Shown: in pieces, positions 8,847-17,766 of the stretch
How positions within the stretch are numbered: the stretch's first letter is position 1
Layout of the letters: every line of letters starts with the position of its first letter
Assembly (NCBI GenBank): GCA_046306335.1
Contig: JBKDXM010000116.1
Coordinates: forward strand, 1 to 64,000
Length of the DNA stretch: 64,000 nt
DNA from: UBA2386 sp046306335
GTDB taxonomy: Bacteria > Planctomycetota > UBA1135 > UBA2386
Direction: 5' to 3'
The notes under the pieces: generated by a model
Databases searched by the model: none
Told to the model about the DNA's origin: nothing
The model's input: the letters and a program-made list of their open reading frames with translations, nothing else
Position numbers and translations under genes: made by a program

Positions 8847-9665
8847 ATGAAGAAAGCCGCCCGTTCGTCGCCGTCCCGCCCGCCGCTGCCGTCGCTCGAC
8901 CACGAACCGCGGCCGTTCACGCTGGCCGGACGCACGGCGCTGGTGACGGGCAGCAGCAAGGGCCTCGGCAAGTCGATCGCGTTCGCACTGGCGCAGGCCG
9001 GCGCGAAGGTGGCGCTGAACTTCGCCAACGGCCAGGAGGTCGCCGAGGCGACGTTCGCCGAGTTCGAGGGCCGCGGCTACGAGGGCATGCTGGTGCGGGC
9101 CGACGCCACCAACGAGAAGCACGTCGTCAAGATGTGCAACGCGGTCGAGAAGCGCCTCGGTCCCGTCGACATCGTCGTCGTCAACGCCACGCCCGCGCAG
9201 CCGCAGAAGCCCTTCGAGCTGTACGACTGGGCGTTCCACCAGCAGATGCTCGACTTCTTCGTCAAGTCGCCGTTCCTGCTGACGCGCAGCGTCCTGCCGG
9301 GCATGAAGCTGCGCCGACACGGCCGCATCATCAACATCGGCAGCGAGGTGTTCCGCCGCGGCGTGCCGAACTTCGCCCCGTACGTCGCCGCCAAGGGTGC
9401 GCAGGCCGGTTGGACGCGCAGCATGGCGACGGAACTGGCGCCGTGGAACATCACCGTCAACCTCGTCAGCCCGGGGTGGATCCCGGTCGAGCGGCACGCC
9501 GACGACCCGCAGGAGCAGAAGGACGCCTACAAGGCGCTGATCCCGATGCGCCGCTGGGGCGTCCCGGCGGACGTCGGCGGCGTTTGCGCCTTCCTCGCCG
9601 GCGACGCCGCCGCCTTCGTGACCGGCCAGGACCTCGCCGTCAACGGCGGCCTGACCGTCTGCTGA
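8847..9665 (+). CDS. SDR-family oxidoreductase
   Basis: A 272-residue short-chain dehydrogenase/reductase, cytoplasmic, NAD(P)-dependent. The Rossmann motif TGSSKGLG is at about 35-42 and the catalytic YVAAKGA (Tyr, Lys) at about 172-178 with Ser in NIGSEVF before it. The usual NNAG is VNAT. It looks like a FabG-type enzyme, with the usual C-terminal TGQDLAVNGG. It is followed after seven bases by a sugar ABC importer, so a sugar or polyol dehydrogenase working on the imported compound is plausible but not shown; a fatty-acid role cannot be excluded. Confidence 0.85.
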   Translation: MKKAARSSPSRPPLPSLDHEPRPFTLAGRTALVTGSSKGLGKSIAFALAQAGAKVALNFANGQEVAEATFAEFEGRGYEGMLVRADATNEKHVVKMCNAVEKRLGPVDIVVVNATPAQPQKPFELYDWAFHQQMLDFFVKSPFLLTRSVLPGMKLRRHGRIINIGSEVFRRGVPNFAPYVAAKGAQAGWTRSMATELAPWNITVNLVSPGWIPVERHADDPQEQKDAYKALIPMRRWGVPADVGGVCAFLAGDAAAFVTGQDLAVNGGLTVC

Positions 9666-9672
9666 GCCAACC

Positions 9673-10698
9673 ATGACCATGCGCCGCCGCGCCGTGTTCG
9701 CGTTCGCTGCTTCGCTGCTGGTCGCCGCCCTGGCCGTCGGCCAGGACGCGCCGCGCAAGCCGAAGCTCGCCTTCGTCACCAACTGCGTCGCCGAGTTCTG
9801 GACGGTGGGCAGCTTCGGCGTCGAGGCAGCGAAGGCCGAGTTCGGCGTCGACGCCGTCGTCCGCATGCCGGCGAACGGCACCGCCGAGGAGCAGAAGCGC
9901 ATCCTCGAGGACCTGCTGGCCAAGGGCGTCGACGGCATCGCCGTGTCGCCCAAGGACCCGGAGAACATGACGGCGCTGCTCGACAAGGTCGCGGGTCGCG
10001 CGCTGCTGGTCACGCACGACTCCGACGCGCCGAAGAGCAAGCGGCTGTGCTACGTCGGCATGGACAACTACGACGCCGGCCGACTCTGCGGCCAGCTGAT
10101 CGAGCAGGCGCTGCCGGAAGGCGGCGCCGTGGTGCTGTTCGTCGGCAACCTCGACCAGGACAACGCGCGCCGCCGCCGCCAGGGCGTCATCGACGAGCTG
10201 CTCGACCGGTCGCGCGATCCGGCGCGCTTCGACAAACAGGACGCACCGCTCGTGGGCGGCAAGTACGAGGTGCGCGCCACGTTCACCGACCAATTCGACC
10301 GCCAGAAGGGCAAGGCGGCGGCCCAGGACGCGTTGGCGCGCTGGAGCGACGTCGCGGCGTTGGTGGGGCTGTTCGAGTACGAGCCGCCGCTGCTGCTCGA
10401 GACGGTCAAGGCGGCGAACCGGCTGGGCAAGGTCAAGATCGTCGGCTTCGACGAGAACGACGCGACGTTGCAGGGCATCGTCGACGGCCACGTGCACGGC
10501 ACGGTGGTGCAGAACCCGTACGAGTACGGCCGTCGGTCGCTCGCCTTGCTCGCCGCGCTCGTGCGCGAGAAGGATCCGGAGAAGCGCGCGGCGCTGCTGC
10601 CGAAGGAACGCTTCGTCGACATCCCGGCGCGCGCCATCACCAAGGCCAACGTCGAGGCGTTCTGGGCGGACCTCAAGCAGAAGACGGGGCGCAAGTGA
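9673..10698 (+). CDS. Sugar ABC transporter, periplasmic substrate-binding protein
   Basis: The 341-residue product has a signal peptide (RRRAVFAFAASLLVAALAVG, cleavage near residue 24) and a type-I periplasmic binding fold of the ribose/galactose class: PKLAFVTNCVAEFW, ILEDLLAKGVDGIAVSP, LLVTHDSDAP, VGMDNYDAGRLCG, and KIVGFDENDATLQGI for the second lobe. It captures a sugar-like ligand in the periplasm and hands it to the permease encoded two genes on. A second in-frame ATG at 9679 is an equally good start. The operon order (binding protein, ATPase, permease) is the normal one for CUT2 importers. The ligand cannot be predicted. Confidence 0.88.
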   Translation: MTMRRRAVFAFAASLLVAALAVGQDAPRKPKLAFVTNCVAEFWTVGSFGVEAAKAEFGVDAVVRMPANGTAEEQKRILEDLLAKGVDGIAVSPKDPENMTALLDKVAGRALLVTHDSDAPKSKRLCYVGMDNYDAGRLCGQLIEQALPEGGAVVLFVGNLDQDNARRRRQGVIDELLDRSRDPARFDKQDAPLVGGKYEVRATFTDQFDRQKGKAAAQDALARWSDVAALVGLFEYEPPLLLETVKAANRLGKVKIVGFDENDATLQGIVDGHVHGTVVQNPYEYGRRSLALLAALVREKDPEKRAALLPKERFVDIPARAITKANVEAFWADLKQKTGRK

Positions 10699-10702
10699 CC
10701 GC

Positions 10703-12211
10703 ATGAGCGCGGCGGCCGCAGCTTCCGACGCGCCGCTGCTGCAGGCGCTCGGCATCGGCAAGTCGTACCCCGGCGTCCGCGCGCTCGCGGGCGTCGACTT
10801 CACGCTGCGCCGCGGCGAGGTCGCGGCGCTCGTGGGCGAGAACGGCGCCGGCAAGAGCACGCTGATGAAGGTCCTCGCCGGCGTCGTGCAGCCCGACTTT
10901 GGCCGGATCCTGCTCGACGGCCGCCCGGTGCGGCTCGCCGGTCCGGCGGACGCCCTGCGCGCCGGCATCGCGCTGATCCACCAGGAACTGAGCTTGTGCG
11001 ACAACCTCAGCGTCGCCGGCGCCTTGTTCCTCGGCGCCGAACTCCGCCGCGGGCCGTTCCTGCGCCTGCAGGCGATGCGGGCGCAGGCGCGGCCCTGGCT
11101 GCAACGCGTCGGCCTCGCCGTCGAACCCGACGCGCCGGTCGCCGGGCTGGCGCCCGGCCAGAAGCAGTTGCTCGAGATCGCGCGGGCGCTGCGCGCCAGG
11201 GCCCGCGTGTTGATCATGGACGAGCCGACGTCGAGCCTGACGATGGTCGAGACGGCGCGCCTCCACGAGGTCGTCCGCGAACTGCGCGGCGAAGGCGTCG
11301 GCGTGGTCTACATCTCGCATCGCTTGGACGAGGTGAAGGCGCTCGCCGACCGCGCCATCGGGCTGCGCGACGGGCGCAACAGCGGCGAACTGCCGCGTGC
11401 GGCGATCACGCACGATTCGCTCGTCGACCTCATGGTCGGCCGGCAGCTGACGACGGCGCGCAGGGTCCGGCATGCGCCGGGCGACGTCGCCCTGCGCGTC
11501 GACGGCGTGCGCACGCGCGCCCATCCCGCCGCTGCCGTGCGCTTCGAGGTGCGGCAGCGCGAAGTCGTCGGCATCGCCGGCCTGCTCGGCTCGGGCCGGT
11601 CGGAGCTGCTGCGCGCGCTCGTCGGCGTCGACGACCGCCTCGCGGGCAACGTCGGCGTCGCCGGCGCGACGCTCGCCGGCGGCGGTCCGGCCGCGGCGGC
11701 GCGTGCGGGCCTCGTGTTGTTGCCCGAGGACCGCAAGACGCAGGGCCTCGTGCTCGGCATGACCGTGCGCGAGAACCTCTCGCTGCCGACGCTGCGCCGG
11801 CGGGGTTGGCTGGTGGACGGCGAGTACGAGCGCGACCTCGCGCGCCGCACGATGACCGAGTTGGCGATCGCCGCCAGCGGCCCGGAGCAGGCCGTCGGGT
11901 CGTTGTCCGGCGGCAACCAGCAGAAGGTCGTGCTCGGCAAGTGGCTGGCGGCGACGCCCAAGGTGCTGCTGCTCGACGAGCCGACCCGCGGCGTCGACGT
12001 CGCCGCGCGCGCCGAGATCTACGCGCGCCTGCACGCGCTCGCCGGCGCCGGACTTGCCGTGGTCTTCGTCAGTTCCGACCTGGAGGAGGTGCTCGCGCTG
12101 GCCGACCGTGCGCTGGTCATGCGCGGCGGTGCCATCCGCGCCGAGCTCGCCGGCGACGAACTGACGGAGCGCGCGGTCATGCTCGCGGCGACCAGCATGG
12201 AGGCAGGATGA
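10703..12211 (+). CDS. Sugar ABC transporter, double-domain ATPase (RbsA/MglA type)
   Basis: The 502-residue product is a tandem ATPase of the CUT2 class. The first domain has Walker A GENGAGKST near residue 47, signature LAPGQKQLLEIARAL and Walker B LIMDEPTSSL. The second has a degenerate P loop LLGSGRSEL near 292, the signature LSGGNQQKVVLGKWL near 399 and LLDEPTRGVDV. A weakened second P loop is the family norm. It powers import of the ligand bound by the upstream gene product. Its stop overlaps the permease start by four bases (ATGA at 12208-12211), so the two are probably translated together. Confidence 0.93.
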   Translation: MSAAAAASDAPLLQALGIGKSYPGVRALAGVDFTLRRGEVAALVGENGAGKSTLMKVLAGVVQPDFGRILLDGRPVRLAGPADALRAGIALIHQELSLCDNLSVAGALFLGAELRRGPFLRLQAMRAQARPWLQRVGLAVEPDAPVAGLAPGQKQLLEIARALRARARVLIMDEPTSSLTMVETARLHEVVRELRGEGVGVVYISHRLDEVKALADRAIGLRDGRNSGELPRAAITHDSLVDLMVGRQLTTARRVRHAPGDVALRVDGVRTRAHPAAAVRFEVRQREVVGIAGLLGSGRSELLRALVGVDDRLAGNVGVAGATLAGGGPAAAARAGLVLLPEDRKTQGLVLGMTVRENLSLPTLRRRGWLVDGEYERDLARRTMTELAIAASGPEQAVGSLSGGNQQKVVLGKWLAATPKVLLLDEPTRGVDVAARAEIYARLHALAGAGLAVVFVSSDLEEVLALADRALVMRGGAIRAELAGDELTERAVMLAATSMEAG

Positions 12212-13194
12212 AGAAGTGGCTCGGCGTCGGCGTGCTCCTGTTGGTCGTCGTGGCGATCACGGCGTGGCGATCGCGCGACCCCGAGACGGGTCAGTACGTG
12301 TTCCTCTCGGCCTACAACCTGGAGAACCTGCTGCAGCGCATCGGCCTGTTCGGCGTGCTCGGCTTCGCTGCCGCCTTCGTCATCGTCACCGGCGGCATCG
12401 ACCTGTCGATCGGCGCGGTGGTCTGCGTCGCCGGCTGCGTCCTGCCGTGGCTGCTCAAGGAGCGCGGCTGCGACGGCGGCACGGCGCTGGCGCTCACCCT
12501 GCTGCTGTGCGCGGCGATCGGCCTGTGGCACGGCTTGCTCGTCGCCGGACTCGGCCTGCAGCCGTTCGTCGTCACCCTCTGCGGCCTGCTGATCTACCGC
12601 GGCTGGATGCGCGGCTTCAGCGACGACCAGACGATGGGATTCGGCGACGCCGCCGAAGGACTGCGTTGGCTCGCCACCGGCAAGCTGCCGATCAGCGATG
12701 CGTTCGGACTGCCGGCGCCGCTGCTCGCGCTCGCCGTCGTCGCCGGCCTCACGTGGGTCGTGTGGTCGCGCACGGTCTGGGGGCGGCACCTGTTCGCGCT
12801 CGGCCGCAACGAGGAGGCCGCGCGCTTCGCCGGCGTGCCGACGCGCCGCCTGTGCGTGCTCGCCTACGTCGCCTGCTCGCTGCTCGCCGGCTTCGGCGGC
12901 TGCCTGTTCGTCCTCGACGTGAACTCGGCGCAGGCGTCGAGCTTCGGCAGCTTCTACGAGCTGTACGCGATCGCCGGCGCCGTGCTCGGCGGAGTCGCGC
13001 TGCGCGGCGGCGAAGGCAGCGTGCTCGGCATCGTGCTCGGTTCGGCGCTGATGCAGGTGCTGCCGAACACGATCCGCCTGCTGTTCGACAGCGACCGCCT
13101 GGAGTTCGCCGTCGTCGGCGGGGTGATCCTTGGTGGAGCCATCGTGGATCGATTGATCGGGCGCTGGGCTGGTCGCCGACGACGGCCGGCCTGA
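12208..13194 (+). CDS. Sugar ABC transporter permease (RbsC type)
   Basis: A 328-residue inner-membrane permease with about eight to ten hydrophobic helices starting at residue 5. The BPD_transp_2 hallmarks are clear: VTGGIDLSIGAVV near 60-72, LGRNEEAARFAGV (the coupling segment) and AGAVLGGVALRGGEGSVLG. Start is the ATG inside the ATGA overlap with the ATPase gene. Only one permease gene is present, as is usual when it dimerises. The gene ends two bases before the convergent purN stop, so no room remains for a terminator between them. Confidence 0.92.
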   Translation: MKKWLGVGVLLLVVVAITAWRSRDPETGQYVFLSAYNLENLLQRIGLFGVLGFAAAFVIVTGGIDLSIGAVVCVAGCVLPWLLKERGCDGGTALALTLLLCAAIGLWHGLLVAGLGLQPFVVTLCGLLIYRGWMRGFSDDQTMGFGDAAEGLRWLATGKLPISDAFGLPAPLLALAVVAGLTWVVWSRTVWGRHLFALGRNEEAARFAGVPTRRLCVLAYVACSLLAGFGGCLFVLDVNSAQASSFGSFYELYAIAGAVLGGVALRGGEGSVLGIVLGSALMQVLPNTIRLLFDSDRLEFAVVGGVILGGAIVDRLIGRWAGRRRRPA

Positions 13195-13196
13195 CC

Positions 13197-13784
13197 TCAC
13201 CGCTCGACGATCTCGCGCCAGCGCATGGCGATGCCGGCGGGATAGGCCTCGCACTCGGCCTGGAACACGCGAGCCGCCAGGCGCGCCGGTTCGTCGCCGG
13301 GCAGCACCGGCACGCGAGCCTGCACCAGGATGCGGCCCTCGTCGTAGCGCTCGTCGCAAAGGTGCACCGTGCAGCCCGACTCGGCGTCGCCGGCGGCGAG
13401 CACGGCGGCGTGGACCCGTTCGCCGTGCATGCCCTTGCCGCCGTGGCGCGGCAGCAGCGAAGGGTGGATGTTCAGCACGCGGCCGGCGAAGTCCGACTCG
13501 ATCGGCAGCAGTCGCAGGTAGCCGGCGAGCACGACGAGATCGACGTCGAGCTCGGCGATCCACGACCACGTGGCGCTGGCATTGGCGAGCGTGCGCGTTT
13601 CGAGGCCGTGGTCGAGCGCGCGCTGCAAGCCGAAGGCGTCGGCCCGGTCGCTGCCGACGCCGGCGATCGATGCGTGCAGGCGGCCGTCGGCGATGCGGTC
13701 GATGAGGTTCTGCAGCGTGCGGCCGGAGCCGCTCAGCAGCACGGCGAGCCGTGGGCGACGCGGCTTGCGCTCGGCCTTCTTCAC
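13197..13784 (-). CDS. purN: Phosphoribosylglycinamide formyltransferase
   Basis: Transfers a formyl group from 10-formyl-tetrahydrofolate to GAR in purine synthesis. The 195-residue product has the family core: LLSGSGRTLQNLI at the N terminus, VVLAGYLRLL, the catalytic NIHPSLLP (Asn and His) and DERYDEGRILVQ with the catalytic Asp. Length is normal. The start is GTG at 13784, which shares four bases (GTGA) with the stop of the PNP-like gene upstream; a weak AGGCGG lies before it. Translation coupling to a nucleoside phosphorylase homologue links it to purine metabolism. Confidence 0.93.
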   Translation of the reverse strand: MKKAERKPRRPRLAVLLSGSGRTLQNLIDRIADGRLHASIAGVGSDRADAFGLQRALDHGLETRTLANASATWSWIAELDVDLVVLAGYLRLLPIESDFAGRVLNIHPSLLPRHGGKGMHGERVHAAVLAAGDAESGCTVHLCDERYDEGRILVQARVPVLPGDEPARLAARVFQAECEAYPAGIAMRWREIVER

Positions 13785-14599
13785 GCGTCCGCCTGCGCCG
13801 TGGCGACACCGACGAGCATCGACGCCATGCGCGGCGCCGCCAGGTCGGCGGCGTCGATCATTGCCTCGATCGAGACCTGGGAGGTGCGGCCGGCGAGCAC
13901 TTGTTGGGTCACTCCGACCAGCGCCAGCACGTCGAAGCCGGCGTGCACCGCGGCGAGGACTTCGGGAACCAGGGACATGCCGACGAGATCCGCGCCGGCC
14001 TGGCGCAGGAAGCGGAACTCGGCGCGCGTCGGCATCGACGGGCCGGGGATCGCCGCGAACACCCCCGTCGTGCACGGCACGCCGGCGCGCACCGCGACGT
14101 CGCGGGCCACGTCGATCCACTGCCGCCGGTACGGCTCGCTCATGTCGGGGAAGCGCGGACCGAGCTGGTCGTCGTTGGGGCCGACGAGCGGATGCAGGTT
14201 GCTGAAGTTGAGGTGGTCCTCGACGATCGCGATCGCACCCGGCTCGATCTGCTGGCACAGGCTGGCGGCGCCGGCGGTCACGACGAGGGTCTCGCAACCG
14301 AGCGCCTTGAGCACGCGGACCGGCAGCGCCAATTCGTTCGCGGACAGGCCTTCGTAGGCGGCGAGCGGGGCGTCGGCGACGGCGACCGGAACGCCTTCGA
14401 GCAAGCCGATCAGCAGCGGTGCGTGCAGTCGTGCGCCGGGCAGGTCCTCGCCGTGCAGCACGACCTTCTCCTTGAGCTGGTTGGCGATCGACGCGTGTCC
14501 CGAGCCGAGCAGCATGGCCAGCCGCGGCCGCAGCGGCGTGCGGTCGTGGACGAAGTGTGCGATCTCGCGGGCGAGGTGGCGTTGCGGTTGGTTTGCCAT
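13781..14599 (-). CDS. Purine nucleoside phosphorylase homologue with altered active site
   Basis: The 272-residue product aligns along its whole length with trimeric PNPs: GSG at 32-34, VEDHLNF...HPLVGPND at 126-143, GPRFPDMSEPY at 147-157, GPSMPTRAE at 186-194 and GMSLVPEVLAA at 207-217. However, by alignment to human PNP the phosphate-binding Arg84 and His86 are Pro78 and Ala80, Asn115 is Ala109, the purine-binding Glu201 is Pro190 and Asn243 is Gln232. Those residues are essential in studied enzymes, so ordinary phosphorolysis of purine nucleosides is doubtful. It is 15 bases downstream of an ATPase gene and overlaps purN by four bases. A different nucleoside or a regulatory role are possible. 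Confidence 0.82.
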   Translation of the reverse strand: MANQPQRHLAREIAHFVHDRTPLRPRLAMLLGSGHASIANQLKEKVVLHGEDLPGARLHAPLLIGLLEGVPVAVADAPLAAYEGLSANELALPVRVLKALGCETLVVTAGAASLCQQIEPGAIAIVEDHLNFSNLHPLVGPNDDQLGPRFPDMSEPYRRQWIDVARDVAVRAGVPCTTGVFAAIPGPSMPTRAEFRFLRQAGADLVGMSLVPEVLAAVHAGFDVLALVGVTQQVLAGRTSQVSIEAMIDAADLAAPRMASMLVGVATAQADA

Positions 14600-14614
14600 G
14601 GGGCGTTCCGTGCG

Positions 14615-15259
14615 TCAGTTCACCCGTTGGGCGACGCCCTCGGCCGGCGCCGGCGGCGCGACCGTCTGCAGTTGCGGCAGGCCGGCCAGGTCCAGGACCC
14701 GCTCCATCAGGCGCACGCGCTCCTGCATCGAGAGCGACTCGACCGGGATGTAGGGCACGCCGAAGACCTCGAGCAGCAGCTTCACCATGCCGTCGATGCG
14801 CACGACCTCTTCCCACTCCAGGCCGGCCCTGACGCCATCGGCGACGACCAGCTCGCGGTGCGGTCGCACGAAGAAGACGATGCCCTGGCGGACCCAGTTC
14901 ATGTATTCGCCGAGCTTCCGGTCGCGGAAGATGTCGGCGAGGATCGTCGAGTGGTGGGCGGCGTAGGCGAGGTTGCAGAAGGCGCGGTCGCTGACGAAGG
15001 AGCCGCCGACGCCGTGTTCGGCGTCGATCTGCCGCCGGAAGACCTCGTACTGGTAGCGATTGACCAGGGCGATGTCGGTGCGCAGCGTCTCCAGGCGGGC
15101 TTCCATCTCGGCGAGCACGCCGCGCGCCACTTCGGCGATCATGGGGATGCCGTAGTGGTCGCGGACCCAGCGGGCCAGGGTCGTCTTGCCGGTCGCATGG
15201 GCGCCGACGAGGTAGACGCGGATGCCGTCCAGCGCCTTGTGCGATCGGGGCTTGTTCAT
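14615..15259 (-). CDS. P-loop ATPase/kinase-like protein (AAA_28 type)
   Basis: The 214-residue product begins with a P loop, GAHATGKTT, about residues 18-26, preceded by a strand (RVYLVGAHATG). The pattern, with E in IPMIAEVARGV, a DRAFCNLAY segment and late RIDG, resembles the AAA_28 or NadR-type nucleotide kinases. Members act on small-molecule or nucleotide substrates, but this substrate is unknown. The ATG at 15259 is used; a GTG at 15268 gives three more residues and neither has a clear ribosome binding site. It is first of a minus-strand set leading to the PNP homologue and purN, which favours a nucleotide-related job. Confidence 0.7.
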   Translation of the reverse strand: MNKPRSHKALDGIRVYLVGAHATGKTTLARWVRDHYGIPMIAEVARGVLAEMEARLETLRTDIALVNRYQYEVFRRQIDAEHGVGGSFVSDRAFCNLAYAAHHSTILADIFRDRKLGEYMNWVRQGIVFFVRPHRELVVADGVRAGLEWEEVVRIDGMVKLLLEVFGVPYIPVESLSMQERVRLMERVLDLAGLPQLQTVAPPAPAEGVAQRVN

Positions 15260-15324
15260 CGCCGGCACACGCTAGCGCGGCAGCCGTCGCCGGCAAGCAT
15301 CCGCGCCTGCGGAAGACGCTGCGG

Positions 15325-15930
15325 TCAGCTCGGCGGCAGTTGGCGGGCCTTGGCCAGCGCGAAACGGGCGCGCTTGGCGATCGACGGCTCGGTGTACGCC
15401 ATCGCCAGGTCGGGCGACGGCAACTGCAGCAGCTGCAGCACGAGGTCGGTCAGGAATGCGGCCGTCGCGTCCGCCGGCAACTCGAGCTTCTCCTCACGCT
15501 GCTCGATGCGGGCTTCGGCGGCGGCGCGCAGTTCGGCGCACAGCTGCGCTTCCTCGGTCGCGCTCGACTCGATCTCGTGGAAGCGCCGGCACTCGACGCG
15601 CCGATAGGGGCGATCCGATGCCGCCTCGTACAGCGACACGCGGCACAGCCCCAGCACCCACAGCATGAAGCGGCCGTCGGGCAGGCGTTGGTGCCGCAAG
15701 ATCTCGCCGAAGCCCCCGACGGGCAGCACGGGTGCCGGCGTCGTCGGGGTCTCGACCGAGCCATCCGGGACCGTCGCGATCACGAGCCGCCCCTGGCCGT
15801 CGAGCAGGTCCTCGACCATGCGGCGGTACCGCGGCTCGAACACGTGCAGCGGCATCACCTGATGCGGAAAGAGGTAGACCCGCCCGAGCGGGAACATCGG
15901 CACGGGCAGCGACGGCAGGGAGAACTCCAA
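15325..15930 (-). CDS. Lon N-terminal (LON substrate-binding) domain protein
   Basis: A 201-residue protein consisting only of a Lon N domain: PVPMFPLGRVYLFPHQVMPLHVFEPRYRRM-type opening (residues 9-38, summarised by MFPLG and HVFEPRY) and a helical second half. There is no ATPase or protease domain, so it is not the protease itself. Stand-alone members are widespread and may bind polypeptides or act as adaptors. The start appears to be TTG at 15930; the ATG at 15897 would cut the first strand of the domain. No ribosome binding site stands out. It is 65 bases upstream of the ATPase gene on the same strand. Confidence 0.85.
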   Translation of the reverse strand: MEFSLPSLPVPMFPLGRVYLFPHQVMPLHVFEPRYRRMVEDLLDGQGRLVIATVPDGSVETPTTPAPVLPVGGFGEILRHQRLPDGRFMLWVLGLCRVSLYEAASDRPYRRVECRRFHEIESSATEEAQLCAELRAAAEARIEQREEKLELPADATAAFLTDLVLQLLQLPSPDLAMAYTEPSIAKRARFALAKARQLPPS

Positions 15931-16062
15931 GCCGCAGCAGCGTAGCGCCGCGTCGTCCCCCGGAAAGCCGCGCGGCCGGTCCGCCGATCGATCCGATCGA
16001 CAGCCCCGGCCGTGGCGCGTCCGGCGGTCGCCGGACGCTTCGAGACGTCCGTCCGAGCTTCC

Positions 16063-17586
16063 TCAGTTCTGGAAGATCTCGGCGTTGGTCGGGCCGCCAC
16101 CGACGACCATGACCGTGCCGTCCGGCAGCGGCAGCGCGGCGCCGAACAGGCGCGGCGCAGCCATCGAGCCGACCGGGGCGATCGCATTGGGGGCCTGCGT
16201 GAAGCGGTCGGCCGTCTCCGTCAGCGCGAACTCGAACTGCGACGTCGACGGGTTGATGGTCAGCGCGAAGCCGCCGGCGATCAGCGCGCCGCCGTTGGCC
16301 AGCGGCGCGGCAGCGGCGCCGGCGCGCCCGGTCTGCATGCCGTTGACCGTCGTGAAGCTGCCGAAGCCGAAGGCCGACGGCGCGAACAACTGGCAGTCGG
16401 TGCGCGTGCCGATGATCAGGTCGGCGATGTTCAGCGTCTGCAGGAAGGTCGTCAGGTCGAGCGTCAGGCCGCCGACCAGCAGCACGCGGCCGTTGCTGAG
16501 TTGCGTCGCCGAGTGCAGGAAGCGACCGCCGCTGAACAGCGACGGCAGGCCGAAGCTGTTGGTCGTCGGGTTGAACAGGTAGGCGGTGTTGGAGACGTTC
16601 GGGATGTTGACGAACGGGATCGTCGCGATGCCGCCGGCGACCAGCACGCGGCCCGTGGTCAGCGTCGTCGACGTGTGGAAGGCGCGCGGCTCCAGCATGT
16701 TCGGACCGGGCAGGAACGTGTTCGTCACCGGGTCGAAGAACTCCGACGACCCCAGCAGGCCGGTGAACAGCGACAGCGGGTTGGTCAGGTCGAAGCTGGT
16801 GCTGCCGCCGGTGATCAGCACGCGGCCGTTGGGCATCAGGCTGGCGCCGTGGCCGGCGCGCGGCGCCGCCATCGTCAGCGGCGTGGTGACCTGCGTCACC
16901 GGGTCGTAGACCGACGCGGCGGCGGTCGGCTGGCCGGTCGTCAGGTCGAGGCCACCGGTGAACAGCACGCGGCCGTCCGCCAAGCCGGTCGTCTGCGCCA
17001 GGATGCCGACGCCGAGCGAAGCGCCCGCCAATTCCCACTCCTCGGTGCGGACCTTGTAGCGCTGCGCGACCGGACCCGAACCGCCGAGGAACAGCAGTTC
17101 GTTGTCCGGCGCGGTCGCCCAGCCGCCCGCCGTCAGGATCGGCGCTGCCGGCGCTCCGAGGGTGGGCTTGAAGGTGTCCGGCAACTGCGGCGTCAGCCGC
17201 ACGAGGTTGCTCTTGCGGAAGGTCGACGTGCCCGCGACCGCCTGCAGCGACCACATGGTGGCGTCGAGGATCGGCCAGTTCGGCAGCGTCAGATTCGGCG
17301 TCGCGCGCCCCTGGGCGTTCAACACGCCGAACCAGCCGGGCGTGGTGTACGTCACGTTGGCGAGTTCATCGCTGATGTCCAGCGTGAGGCCGATGCCCGG
17401 AATCGGCGTCGGGACCTCCTGGTAGGCGATGACCAGCGCGAAGATCTCGCCTGGTTGCCCGAGGATGGGGAAGGTCGAAGAACCGCCGATCGCGCCGCCG
17501 GTGCGATCGAGCGAGAGGTTTTGCGCCGTCGCGGTGGCGGCGAGGGCAAGGGTGAGCAGGGTGGTGCGGTGGAAGGCTGGCATCAT
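16063..17586 (-). CDS. Secreted kelch-repeat protein
   Basis: The 507-residue product has a signal peptide (LLTLALAATATAQ, cleavage near residue 22). After a region of about 150 residues it carries repeated kelch blades with the GRVLxxGG core: DGRVLFTGGLD, NGRVLITGGST, TGRVLVAGGIA, NGRVLLVGGLT, each with a YDPVT-like strand, and a final GTVMVVGGGP. This predicts a beta-propeller secreted into the periplasm or outside. A ligand or enzyme activity cannot be named. Two adjacent ATG codons at 17586 and 17583 and another at 17601 all give sensible signal peptides. It follows the Ca-loop protein gene on the same strand after a repeat-containing gap. Confidence 0.82.
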   Translation of the reverse strand: MMPAFHRTTLLTLALAATATAQNLSLDRTGGAIGGSSTFPILGQPGEIFALVIAYQEVPTPIPGIGLTLDISDELANVTYTTPGWFGVLNAQGRATPNLTLPNWPILDATMWSLQAVAGTSTFRKSNLVRLTPQLPDTFKPTLGAPAAPILTAGGWATAPDNELLFLGGSGPVAQRYKVRTEEWELAGASLGVGILAQTTGLADGRVLFTGGLDLTTGQPTAAASVYDPVTQVTTPLTMAAPRAGHGASLMPNGRVLITGGSTSFDLTNPLSLFTGLLGSSEFFDPVTNTFLPGPNMLEPRAFHTSTTLTTGRVLVAGGIATIPFVNIPNVSNTAYLFNPTTNSFGLPSLFSGGRFLHSATQLSNGRVLLVGGLTLDLTTFLQTLNIADLIIGTRTDCQLFAPSAFGFGSFTTVNGMQTGRAGAAAAPLANGGALIAGGFALTINPSTSQFEFALTETADRFTQAPNAIAPVGSMAAPRLFGAALPLPDGTVMVVGGGPTNAEIFQN

Positions 17587-17766
17587 GGGAGTATGGCGCA
17601 TGTTCGTCCGGCAGGCGAGGCGGGGGACACCAGCGATGCGCCGCCCCAGGGCGAATTGCGTCGGTCCGTCATGCGTGCCGCCGGCGGCCTGGACGGTGCC
17701 GTGGGTGTGTGCCCCGTCCGGCACCGGCGGAAGCCGCGGCACCGTGCGACTGGCCGTTCGGGCGCT

